DNA from: Isoetes taiwanensis
Taxonomy: Eukaryota > Streptophyta > Lycopodiopsida > Isoetales > Isoetaceae
Direction: 5' to 3'
Assembly: GCA_021234155.1 (NCBI GenBank)
Contig: JAJEKV010000034.1
Span: 8,354,028-8,418,027, forward strand
DNA length: 64,000 bases
Numbering within the stretch: the stretch's first letter is position 1; each line of letters begins with the position of its first letter. This document shows, one piece after another, positions 33,986 to 44,159 of the stretch. The notes under the pieces were generated by a model. The model made no database searches. It was not told where the DNA came from and was given only the letters and a program-made list of their open reading frames with translations. The position numbers were made by a program, and so were the translations under genes.

Positions 33986-34988
33986 GAAAAAATCCGGCTG
34001 AACTAGCAAACGCTAGACCAAAGATCTGCCCTCGGTCAATCCCTTGGCAAGATATTATCATCCTAATATCTAAACCGTGCAAGCAGTCTAGACTAGTACC
34101 TCTTTTCCCAAAGACTAAATAATTTGAAGACCATTATTTACTCACTAGAATCATTATAAAATAGATGTAATTCATCTGCTACAATATTCAATTCGAATGA
34201 TGTGCAGTTACATAGACTATAAACTCTATGTACCATAGTTTGAACATTATGCCCGAACTTGGCATAGATACACTTGAGCCAAAAGGATCTTACCATGTGT
34301 ATCGGTAATCTAAAATAGTTGTCTTACTAAATCACTTTGAATCACGTAGATCGTCAATATTGCGACCCATATTCCAATGGCCGCGGCAGCTCGGACCATC
34401 GGTCCATGTCTTTTTTCGATATTCCACATCCTTCAAGCTAAAGCCAACTCTAACAAACAAAATAAACACAATTGAGGAGAGAACCTGCACTGCGACCAAT
34501 CAATACACAATTAGCATGATAATGGTAAATGTGCAAGGGCCAAAAGGTACATTGGGTCTCTCGGTTTATCACCGATCACCAATTGTATCCTTTTGCCCTC
34601 GAGGTGACATTTAACAAGAAAAGGAAACTGAATAATTTATATTTTAAATTTCCCGCTTGGTCTCAAGCATTATGGTCTCAAGCATAACCATTAGACGAGA
34701 ACTAATTTCTTAGTCCCAAATCTAGCTAGTTATGTTGATCTCAAATATATTATTTTAACAGATAAATCCATATACAAGAACAAAATATTTCTCGCTAGCA
34801 ACTCTGTAGCAAAGTGCAAGCATTATGGCAATAAATCATAATCATCAATATCGTTTCAAGTTCAATACGTATTTTGCTTGCTTAGAATAATCTACTTGCT
34901 TTTACAGAGGCATAAATATCATAAAGAATGTCATGGAAGCTTGAATAGAAACAAAATTTTAAAGCTTAAGATCTGTTGATTCAAAGAG
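33986..34988. repeat. 1-kb duplicated segment, copy 1
   Basis: From the AAAAAATCCGGC next to the A-run to TGTTGATTCAAAG this segment matches copy 2 (36962-37959) almost base for base, with many 1-3-base differences. It is a direct repeat at an offset of about 2975 bases. Minus-strand translation gives a hydrophobic stretch after NVPFGPC, interrupted by stops. I see no known gene in it. Confidence 0.85.
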
Positions 34989-36961
34989 CGACCAAGGATT
35001 TATTTCTCGGCTTGCCAATCCCTTTTTTTTTAGGCAGCCGAATTATAGTATTTTATTGCCATGCCATGGATGGTCCTTCATTTCAAGAAATATATGGCAA
35101 TACAAGACTTTATTGTCAATACTTAACTAGGAATAAGCAATACTCCATTATGTTTTTCCAGCCCATTCTATCATTCATTGCTCAACTGCATAACTTAGCA
35201 GTCTTATAAGACCACGACTTCAGAACTATTTCTTAGAAATATAAATGCTCAAACCCGATTAGAAGCCATTTGGTCTTCCAAATTTTGAAGTTGAATTCTT
35301 TGATCGCCTTATTGCGACTCGGGCATAACCCGCCTTGTATCGGAGAGTTAAAATGAATGAACACTCAAAGATCGGTTACCGAGATACACCTCATAACAAG
35401 CTTCCCGTGATTATCTTCAGATTTGCAATTATAGATGCATTCACAAATGTCAATCCGATTTAGACCAGCATATCATCGAACATGGAGAGCCCTATTTTCC
35501 TCTTAGCATTGAAACATGGAAACAACCGCTTCACTGTATGCCAACAAATCCATCTTCTTTGTACTAACAGAGAACCAAATAAGCTCTAAAGAAATGGATT
35601 TCCAATGGAAGCCATGGATTTGGCTATGTTCTTCCGGGCCGTTTTGGCGCCATACACTTGCCGCAAAACCATAACTTATTTTGCCTAAGCACCATTCTAA
35701 CCAAGCAGCCCATGCCCTAAATAACTTTCAACTTTTGTTTTTACCTTATGTATAATTTAAATTGGCCTAAAGCCTTGCCAAAAATGCCACCATAAATAAA
35801 TGCTTTGGAAATCTTTAAAATGCATCTCTTGTGAAATAAATAGGTACGTACCTCTAAAGAAATATGTTTATGGATTCTAGTTCTTGAAATGACAACTTAT
35901 TGGGTCCTCAACTTATGACTAGGCCTAACAACAAGCCCTTTTCCCAATGGAGGTACAAGGATTGCTTCTCCCAAGATAGGGTACTTTTAAGAATTTAAAG
36001 GCATAAGTGTGGCCTACGTAAGAAACCACTAGGCCACTTTACCTTTAATGTTCTCCCTAATGTGTATAATGTCAAAGCATCCATATGCAAGGACGTCCAT
36101 ATGCAAGGGCATATAGCCCATTTTTTCACAATGTTTGAAGCTTAATTGCTTGATTAAATATTGGAAAGAGAGGGGAGGGCGTTATGAGACCCTCTTGGCC
36201 CAATCCAGGACACTCTAAGATCCTTTATCGAACCTGCTCCCACCGGAATAGATACCACATGTTTCATATAAGCTCAAATGTTATAGTGTCATGAATTCTA
36301 ATGTCACCAGAGATCTCTGGATAATTATTTACTGTCCAAGCAAAATTGCTTAATTAAAGCAAAATAGCTTAAATAAAAAAAACCTACCACCTTCCGTAGA
36401 GTATAACATGACCCCTGTATATAAAACTGTAATTATAGGGTTGGCAAGACCCCACTATTACAGTGGGGGTAATGCCATACCCTATAGCTATTTAGCCGTA
36501 CAAATAGAATGCAATTAATGTAAATATATACCTTTGCATATTGCAATATGTATTTGTAGTAGGAACTTCCTCTCTGCATCAGCTAATTTACCATAGGACA
36601 TTGCCCTTTCATCATGCATAAGCATACGAACAATATCCTAATACCCTTTTTGTATTAAGGATTTTAGCCAAGTGGCATGATATAGCAATTGCCATATGTG
36701 TAATAATGACATCTGCCATTAATGCACGTTCTTGATGAATTATTATTCATTACCAGAGTACCCTGAATAGAATACCCTGGCATAAGCAAACTGCATAGCC
36801 TCATATGCAACCTGCACATAAATAACCATATAGCTTAGTCTATTTAAACAAAAAGACCAAATAATAAATGCAAAGGAAAGCTCCCAAAAGTGTTTAATCT
36901 TCTAATCACCTAGAGCAAAGGGAGAGAGGCATCACCGTGTCCCTAGTGAAATGAAGTGTCT
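34989..36961. other. AT-rich DNA between the two 1-kb copies
   Basis: No coding similarity. A T-run at 35023-35030 followed by AGGCAGCCGAATTATAG resembles a reversed retroelement tail. Confidence 0.4.
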
Positions 36962-37959
36962 AAAAAAATCCGCCCTGAACTAGCAAACGCTTAGACCAAA
37001 GATCTCAGTCAATCCCCTTTGGCGGTATTATCATCCTAATATCTAAACTGCAAGCGGCCTAGACTAGTACCTCTTTTTCCCAAAGACTAAATAATTTGAA
37101 GACCATTATTTACTCACTAGAATCATTATAAAATAGATGTAATTCATCCGCTACAATATTCAATTCGGAATTATGTGCGATTACATAGACTATAAACTCT
37201 ATGTACCATAGTTTGAACATTATGTAGAACTTGGCATAGATACACTTGAGCCAAAAGGATCTTACCATGTGTATCAAGTAATCTAAAATAGTTGTCTTAC
37301 TAAATCACTTTGAAATAAGATCGTCAATATTGCAGCCCATATTCCAATGGGCTGACAGCCTGCACTACCATCGGCCCATGTCTTTTTTCGATATTCCACA
37401 TCCTTCAAGCTAAAGCCAACTCTAACAAAGAAATAAAACACAATTGGAGGAGAGAACCCGCACTGCAGCCAATCAATACACAATTAGCATGATAATGGTA
37501 ATGTGTAAGGGCCAAAGGTACATTGGGTCTCTCGGTTTTATCTTGATCACCAATTGTATCCTTTTGCCCCGAGGTGACATTTAACAAGAAAAGGAAACCG
37601 AATACGATATTTTAAATTTCCCAGCTTGGTCTCAAGCATTATGGTCTCAAGCATAACCATTAGACGAGAACTAATTTCTTAGTCCCAAATCTAGCTAGTT
37701 ATGTTGATCTCAAATATATTATTTTTAACGGATAAATCCATATACAAGAACAAAATATTTCTCGCTTAGCTCATCAGTAGCAAAGTGCAAGCACTATGGC
37801 AATAAATCATAATCATCAATATCGTTTCAAGTTCAATACGTATTTTGCTTGCTTAGAATAATCTACTTGCTTTTACAGAGGCATAAATATCATAAAGAAT
37901 GTCATGGAAGCTTGAATAGAAACAAAATTTTAAAGCTTAAGATCTGTTGATTCAAAGGG
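36962..37959. repeat. 1-kb duplicated segment, copy 2
   Basis: Direct repeat of 33986-34988. Like copy 1 it begins at an A-run and ends at TGTTGATTCAAAG. Differences between copies are dominated by one- to three-base substitutions and indels. Confidence 0.85.
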
Positions 37960-38412
37960 CATCTGAAAAAATCCCGACCTGTATTTTTCTAAAAGAACAA
38001 CATCTGCTTTGCAAATCCAAGAGCATTTAAGCTAAAGCCCTAATAGTTGGCACTATATCTTTAAGTTCAAATTATTCACCTTTCACTTTTTCTTAACTTT
38101 GGTTACAGCAATTACCTGGCTTTGCATACCAAGTTACCATGTAATACCAGATTGCATAACCATTAGAGAACCATTAAATATATAACCACTGCTATGTTTT
38201 AATCCAATGCCATTAACTCTAGACATAAAACTAATGCCATTTTTCAAGAACTCTTATCTTTTAGAGTTAGCCCCTTACGTTGTTTATGTTGCCACTTCTC
38301 AACATCCATGTGCAACCAAAGGCCTTATTGAATACTCATGTCCACTCTTCCGAATGGTAAATGTGCACACTGGCTAAGGTCATCCCTTAGTGCATATACA
38401 TAATAATAATAA

Positions 38413-39370
38413 AAAAAAAAAATCCAGCCAAAACTAGCCTAGACAAAAGCCATACTAGCATTAACATCAATCTCGGTCAATCCCTTAATTGTCTTATCAT
38501 TCCAGGACTTGCCTTGACATGACAAGCCTAGTACAATACGCCTAAGGATCGAGACTTGAGAACACGTATATCGTTCAAATACTTTTTATCATTCATGTTC
38601 TTAAGTATTGTTACAAAAATGTAATCGATTATACCCTATCCAGCACCATTTATTTGAAATAGAATAGGTTGAACTTAAAAACATGGATGCAACTTTGAGA
38701 CAAATAGACAATAGTCAGGTGAATTGTTAACTAAGCATGTCGTAATAGCTCAAAAAGAACATAATACAAAGTTGTCATGTAGTGTAAATAAACAGGGACT
38801 CAATCAGATTTTATAAGACTGTAATTTTCCTTTTTGAAGTACACTTTCATATTCCTTGGTATTTCAGGGCAAAAAGCATAAGTTTCCATGTATTTTTAGA
38901 GATAAAAACAGCGGGAGCCATGTAACGGCCATCATCATTGTTAACAGGAAAACAACTAGGATCACAAGTCTCTATGGACTGTGTCAAAAAGCCATATCCA
39001 GTTCTGATACAGAATTTCATAATTAAAAAATTGAACTACTGAAGTGCTTGTTACCTTGTATAGTCTTCAAAAAACATGTAAAGCACAGACCTTTAACTTT
39101 ATGCATTCATAAAACATAGTAACATAGGTTGTTTTCCATTTCCATGTCTTCTTGTACTTGAACTCCAATACCCAGCAGCCATCATGCAAAGCAGATAAAA
39201 CAAAAAAGCCACAAAGGTAAGAGAATACCCGTACCTGCAGCCAAACAGTACCCCATTAGCGTTAAGACGGTAAAGGAGCAAGGGCCAAAAGGTACATTGG
39301 GTATTCTCGGCTTATAGCCTGTTCCCCTTTGTGACCTTTTGTCCCTGCTTACATAAAAACAACTGAGCAG
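38413..39370. repeat. Diverged third copy of the duplicated segment
   Basis: It begins at an A-run with AATCCAGCCAAAACTAGCC and shares scattered blocks with copies 1 and 2: TCAATCCCTT (about 38476), AAGGGCCAAAAGGTACATTGGG region (about 39278-39300) and the GCAGCCAA(A/T)CA word before it. On the minus strand it reads NVPFGPCSFTVLTLMGYCLA without a stop where copies 1 and 2 have one, followed by a GCAG|GTACGG splice-donor-like site. It may be the ancestral form and a former exon. Confidence 0.6.
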
Positions 39371-39562
39371 AGGAGTAGAAAAAGCAATTGCAACGTAAAG
39401 AACAGAACTATAAATTTGTTTAATCAAACCTGTCAGCATAGTCTAAGCATTTGTGTTTTAAGAGAATCTATTATCATGAGAACGTTCAGCCACAGCCTGC
39501 ATGGACTGATTCCTTAAGGAATCCACCTGTAAAACTCTTATTCTATACAAAAACCTTTTTAC

Positions 39563-39880
39563 CTGAACTTCCTCTTGGTCTGAGCCAATATCCTCTTCAT
39601 CCTGTGTCTCAGGAACATAAGCTTCTGCATGTTTTTTGTTGTAAAACCCAGCCTTGGTGGATTTGCCTCCACCATAATACTGCTTGTTGCTGCCATGATC
39701 ATCCCTTTGCCCTCTCTTGGGCGCCATACTGTTGGGCTCCTTACAACTCAGAGAAAAACTTGTAAAACTGGAGTTATTTTGGCAAAACACGAGCTCTCTT
39801 TCTAATATCTGCTCATTCAATCTCTCTTCATCTGAAGAATCGAAGGATAAAGAGTCCCAATCTCTGTTTTCCATCATCAA
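39563..39880 (-). CDS. Candidate first exon, unrecognised acidic protein
   Basis: A minus-strand frame of 106 codons starts at ATG 39880 (MMMENRDWDSLSFDSSDEER), has an internal Met at 39727 (MAPKRGQRDDHGSNKQYYGG) and ends in DEEDIGSDQEEVQ at a good GTAAAA donor (39562). The sequence is hydrophilic and Ser/Asp/Glu-rich. I recognise no family and found no convincing second exon downstream; the closest minus-strand coding-like block is the NVPFGPC stretch at about 39240-39320. It may be a real leader exon of a gene broken by the surrounding repeats. Confidence 0.35.
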
Positions 39881-40747
39881 CGCTGAATGGCGATTAAAGT
39901 TAAACAGGGAAGGCCTTAAATGTTTAAAGTGTGTGTGCCTGGAAAGCCATAACCGGCAGCCCCTAAGATATTTTCTGGACAGGGAATTGCCAGATGTTCC
40001 ATCATTCCGCTAAACTATCAGTAGAGAGATGCGCCTGCTGCATTTTGCTTGTAAAATATAGAAATGTTCTGGTCTTTAACTAACCTTAGCTATAAGCCGT
40101 TTAGACTAGCAGAACTGCAGCGGATCTATAAGTTCCAGTGAATCATTGATACAACCGTCAAAAGCCAATCCATATCTGCGGTATTAGGTCTGGGCGCCCG
40201 TTTTCGTGTAAACCAGCACATCCCTAGGTAAAAAGAGCATACCCTATTTTTAAGAAAAAAACCTTTTTTATGTAAACTTAGTGGTAAGAGATTAAAGCGT
40301 AAATATCTCGGTATCATACTTGGAAGATCCAGCTCACTACACATGAATGAAATAATGAGTCGTGAACTGCCATAGTCAACCCCTAGTGTGAACTAGGAAC
40401 TAAAGAGAAGATAAATTAAGTGAAAATAGCTCAATTACTGTATTTAGAAAGCCAGCCCACAATTGATTTATGAATCAATGTGTCATAATATGTCATATTA
40501 AAGCCCTAATATGAACTAGGAACATATCTATAGATCCAAGCTTTATGTATAGGTTTTGTTAAGTTACCATGCATGTACTGCAGTTTTAAGCCCATCTCAG
40601 CACATTTATGTCAAGTAATTATCAATTATATAGCCACAAATGTTAGTGTCATGGTCCTTTAAAAGGAACCTTCAGTTTTTTACAACACAAATGTATTAAC
40701 TCTGTAGCCCCATTAGATAGATAGTCTACCTTACATCCAGGGCAAAA

Positions 40748-40999
40748 ATGTCAAGCATAAAAAAAAACCCCAAATCCCTCGTGTTGGGTGAAAAAAAAAA
40801 AAACCAAAACTTCCCTCCTCTGACAAAAAAAAAACCAAAACTTTTCTCCTCAGCGGCGGGTTTACCAAATGAAGATGAGCTTGACGTGATTGAAGAAGAA
40901 GAAGTGGGGAGTGAGGATGAGCTTACGGAAGAAGAACATCTGTGCAAATCATCATCAGAAACAGAGTCTGACGATAAAGAGGACAAAGGAGAAGGATGA
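40748..40999 (+). other. Short open frame with acidic tail next to a repeated motif, unrecognised
   Basis: The frame reads through two similar Lys/Pro-rich blocks (each coded by an A-run) into GLPNEDELDVIEEEEVGSED and an acidic Ser-rich end (stop 40997-40999). The A-runs and the motif AACCCCAAATCCCTCGTG, also present at 33964, suggest mobile-element origin rather than a gene. Confidence 0.3.
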
Positions 41000-41565
41000 T
41001 TATTCATGGATTTCATTTTTAAAATATTGTTGATGTAGTAAAACTCTATATGTTTTTTATTTTGTGGTTGAATTAAAACTAGAATTATGAGGAGATATGA
41101 CTCTTAAATAGACATATTTTGATTTCAAAACTTTGAGAAATACTTAATTTTCTAGAGTAATATATTTTGGTTCAATTATTTAAAACTTGAAGTTCTTCAT
41201 ATTAGTTGTTATTGCAACTATTTCAATTACAATACAAGAAATTATAGTTTTAAAAAATTATACGAAGTACTTAACGTACTATACGTAAAGTACATATTTT
41301 ACATATTTAATAAGTATTTTATAATTCTATAAAACGTATTTAAAGTACTTTTTAAATGGGAGGTATGCATACGGTATTAATACATTAAGTACGTATAATA
41401 CCCGTATCGTACTAAACGTACCTGACAACACTGTGCATCATTTAGTAAAGAGTTCTAAAAGGCCCATCCATTTCCTCTATGCGCTTAGCTTCTAAGATCC
41501 GTTCTATAACTACCACCTCCTCTTCATACTTCTCTTCCTATTGGTCTTCGTGGACGTTAAAAAAA

Positions 41566-41594
41566 CTATTCTATTCTATTCTATTCTATTCTAT
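41566..41594 (+). repeat. (CTATT)n microsatellite
   Basis: About six CTATT units followed by a short (TA)n. Confidence 0.9.
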
Positions 41595-41771
41595 ATATAT
41601 ACATCACAACCCCTCAAGCCTTCTCATGAATAAAAGTCACATCTTGTTTTTTGTTGTAAATAATATGTCTTGCCTTGCCACCTCTAACCATGGTCCATTT
41701 TTGGCTCATCAAATAGGTTATTTTAAACCAGACAACTCAAAAAACAATATTTCGGTAGGACACATCTATCG

Positions 41772-41848
41772 TGGATAAGGAAGCGACCTTTCTTACCCAT
41801 TATATTATCTTGGATAAGGAAGCGACCTTTCTTATCCATTATGTTACG
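41772..41848. repeat. Two-copy tandem duplication, unit about 38 bp
   Basis: GGATAAGGAAGCGACCTTTC occurs twice, at about 41773 and 41812, each followed by TTA(C/T)CCATTAT(A/G)TTA. Confidence 0.85.
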
Positions 41849-41849
41849 G

Positions 41850-43690
41850 CAAAATTCCAAGCCCAAATTTTGCCCGTTGGATGAGAAAATCAGCTACCTC
41901 CCACACCGTGGATCTCGGTTCCCCCACATTGATCATTAGTTCGTTGTCCAAGCTGGTGCTTCAAGCACCCAACTGATCAAGCTCTTTGTCAATGACCTTT
42001 GATCAATCCAACTGCAACCAAATTGCAACACAAAGGGCCTGAGACTACCCAATTGCTATTGCAATGGGGTTGCTCAGCAAATTTGACCCTATGCTCCACA
42101 AATCAGCCCTGACAAAGTTCTACTTGCTCAGAAATCATTCTTCCAATGACCCACAAAACATTCTCTAATTCGTCCTAATCCTTATATAATAGCAACTAGG
42201 ACTGCCACATCAGTACTTGGTTAGGGTCTAGGTTCGGGATCTCCTGCAAGACGGCCCTCTATGAGGACCCTTGGATCAAATAGGAGAAGCCTAGCTGAGT
42301 GTCACGCGGGATTTTACAAAGGAGAGAAGAAAGAAAAGAAAAGAAAAGAGAGAACAAGACAAAAACAGGAGGCGAAAATAAGACTTTCTTGATATCAACT
42401 TGAGTACATGAACTCCTGTCAAGCGAGCGGAAAGCAATCGAAACAAGGCCAAAATCTCATCTAAAAACTTGAGATCTATCTCTACTCATATATATATAGT
42501 ACAACGGCATTGGGCCCAAAATAGGTATGTGGCAGGTCTCAGTTACCAACTCCCGGATCAACGCCTGATTTTCGGGGAATCTAGCAGCGCCTTCATTGTG
42601 TGCCTGGAATCCCGCTGTTTGGACTATACTCCACGGAGGCCATCATTTGTCTGTTCTGGGTCTCTTCCTGATGTTTGACCTGGTGCCTTATTCCTGCCTT
42701 GCTCCGTGGTCTTCAGGAATAGTCCTGCTAGACGTACATGACTAACAGTACTACTAGTACAAATCTGACCCTTAAGGGCCTGATTTCGGCTCTGATCAGA
42801 GCCCCAAAGCTTGAGTTACATGGCTGCCATGGCTGGCTCATATCAGACCCATAACAGGCCTTCCAAATCGAGTTTTTCATGGGATTTTTCCTATTGGTTG
42901 AACTCCAACCAAGAGGCTTATGCCACATGGCCCCTTTAACATTTAATTTAATGTCAACTTATCATACCAAACATTTGCCACTATCTACACATATATAAGT
43001 GAGTTTCAAATTTCTATTTTCTGTTTTTGTCGTGGTTATTTTTTCTGCGCCGCAATCGATTTGTTGCTTTTGTTGCCACGTTTTTTCTTGACGATCTGTT
43101 GCGTGCAACCTTGACGCCTGGCAGGGGCATCGTCCTGAGATGTGATCCTGCAAACTATGCCGACGGCGATGCATAGCCTCCTCCGGGCATTGGCATCTCG
43201 GCAAGCTATGCTCTGGCACTCCGTCGCCACAGCCCAAGCCGTCACAGAGGCAATAATCCAACTCCTCGATTGATCTGCACAAATTTCGACCAAATTATTG
43301 GTGCGAGTTTTTTGTTTTATCAAAGCTGGGGCAATTCGTTGGCAAATTTTGGGGAGCAACAGGAACAAAAAAAATCTGCCTTTCAGATCTCCAGGCCACC
43401 ATAGCCATGGAGATTTCCTTCCTTTCTTGCATCTTGAACCGAGCAAGCTCTGCAAGCCCATGTCACGGCAAGAAGGAATTGTTTGCAGGCTTATGAGTTT
43501 ATTCTGCCAAACGACCTGCTCTCCTTCAAAAGCAACCAAGAACTATAGCCTGGGCATCAAATTGGTACCGGGCTAAAAAGGAAGAAAAGAGGGACGCCTC
43601 AGGAACTATAATGCACCACCGAAGACTCCGAAACATTAGATCGGGGTTGAAGCACCCTGAAAAATCCCAAATGTAGATAGGGCAAAAGAT
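41850..43690. other. Intergenic DNA, possible LTR-like stretch at 42230-42920
   Basis: No gene is recognised. 42300-42920 has the composition of a plant LTR or its non-coding flank (TGTCACGCGGGATTTTAC start, purine-rich tract after it), but no partner LTR is visible. The open minus-strand frame at 43036-43539 (167 codons) has no family resemblance that I can see. Confidence 0.3.
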
Positions 43691-43742
43691 TATTACCAGA
43701 CTAAAAACTGAATGCCACTAACACAAATAGAAATTAACTCAC

Positions 43743-43865
43743 ATTTAAAAGTGCATCGAGAGCAGTTGCCATCGCCAAATTTGTGGTATTTGCAGGAACG
43801 CCATGCTGCTTGCACAAGATTTGAAGCTGCCGGAGAGGAAGGCTCTGATAATCGGTCTTTTCCAT
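43743..43865 (-). CDS. Candidate first exon with a SAP-like ELQxLCKxxGIPANxTN module
   Basis: ATG at 43865 (minus) opens 41 codons: MEKTDYQSLPLRQLQILCKQ then HGVPANTTNLAMATALDALLN, ending exactly at a GTGAGT donor (43742). The module LxxxxLQxLCKxxGIPANxTNxxMAxAL is the conserved N-terminal helix-turn-helix of several uncharacterised plant nuclear proteins. No further exon is recognised downstream on the minus strand (43690 and below), so this is either the first exon of a gene I could not assemble or an orphan. Confidence 0.5.
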
Positions 43866-44061
43866 CTTGAAGCAAGCGAACTTTTGCAACAAAAAGATAC
43901 TTGCAACCCACCAAAAACCAAGACTGTATGCGAGATTCTGAGAGTTCAAATGAATCGATGAATATGAATAGGTGGAAGAGATATGCTATCCAAAACAATG
44001 ACCTAAAACGATGCTCGAGAAAGCACTGTGGACAAATTGGCGGGTCGAAAAAATAAGCACT

Positions 44062-44159
44062 GTGCAGCTTCCATGCATCTGTGGCATGATCACCGTAAAT
44101 TCGTCAATTTGTGCAGCTTCCATGCATCTGTGGCATGATCACCGTAAATTCGTCAATTT
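44062..44159. repeat. Perfect two-copy tandem duplication, 49-bp unit
   Basis: GTGCAGCTTCCATGCATCTG and the following 29 bases occur at 44062-44110 and again at 44111-44159 without a mismatch that I can see, suggesting a recent slippage event. Confidence 0.9.

Larger units (their letters stand above)
33655..41435. mobile_element. Possible hAT-like composite element (uncertain ends)
   Basis: The left limit reads TAGTGTTGTTTACG (33655-33668) and the right limit, in reverse complement, reads CAGTGTTGTCAGGTACG (41419-41435), similar to hAT terminal repeats. Inside both ends lies a TACGTA-rich block sharing GTACTTAACGTA and TACGTAAAGTAC (33776-33820 and 41268-41295), in direct orientation. The flanking bases do not give a clean 8-bp duplication (GCATCAAA left, GCATCATT right, not directly abutting), and I find no transposase. 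It could instead be two separate element ends. Confidence 0.3.

Noticed and set aside
42230-42920. Solo LTR
   Set aside because: Composition is suggestive, but I found no matching second copy, no clear TG..CA ends with a target duplication and no primer-binding site.
43036-43539. 167-codon minus-strand gene
   Set aside because: No recognisable domain, odd composition, and no splice or start support; a plus-strand frame overlaps with equal plausibility.
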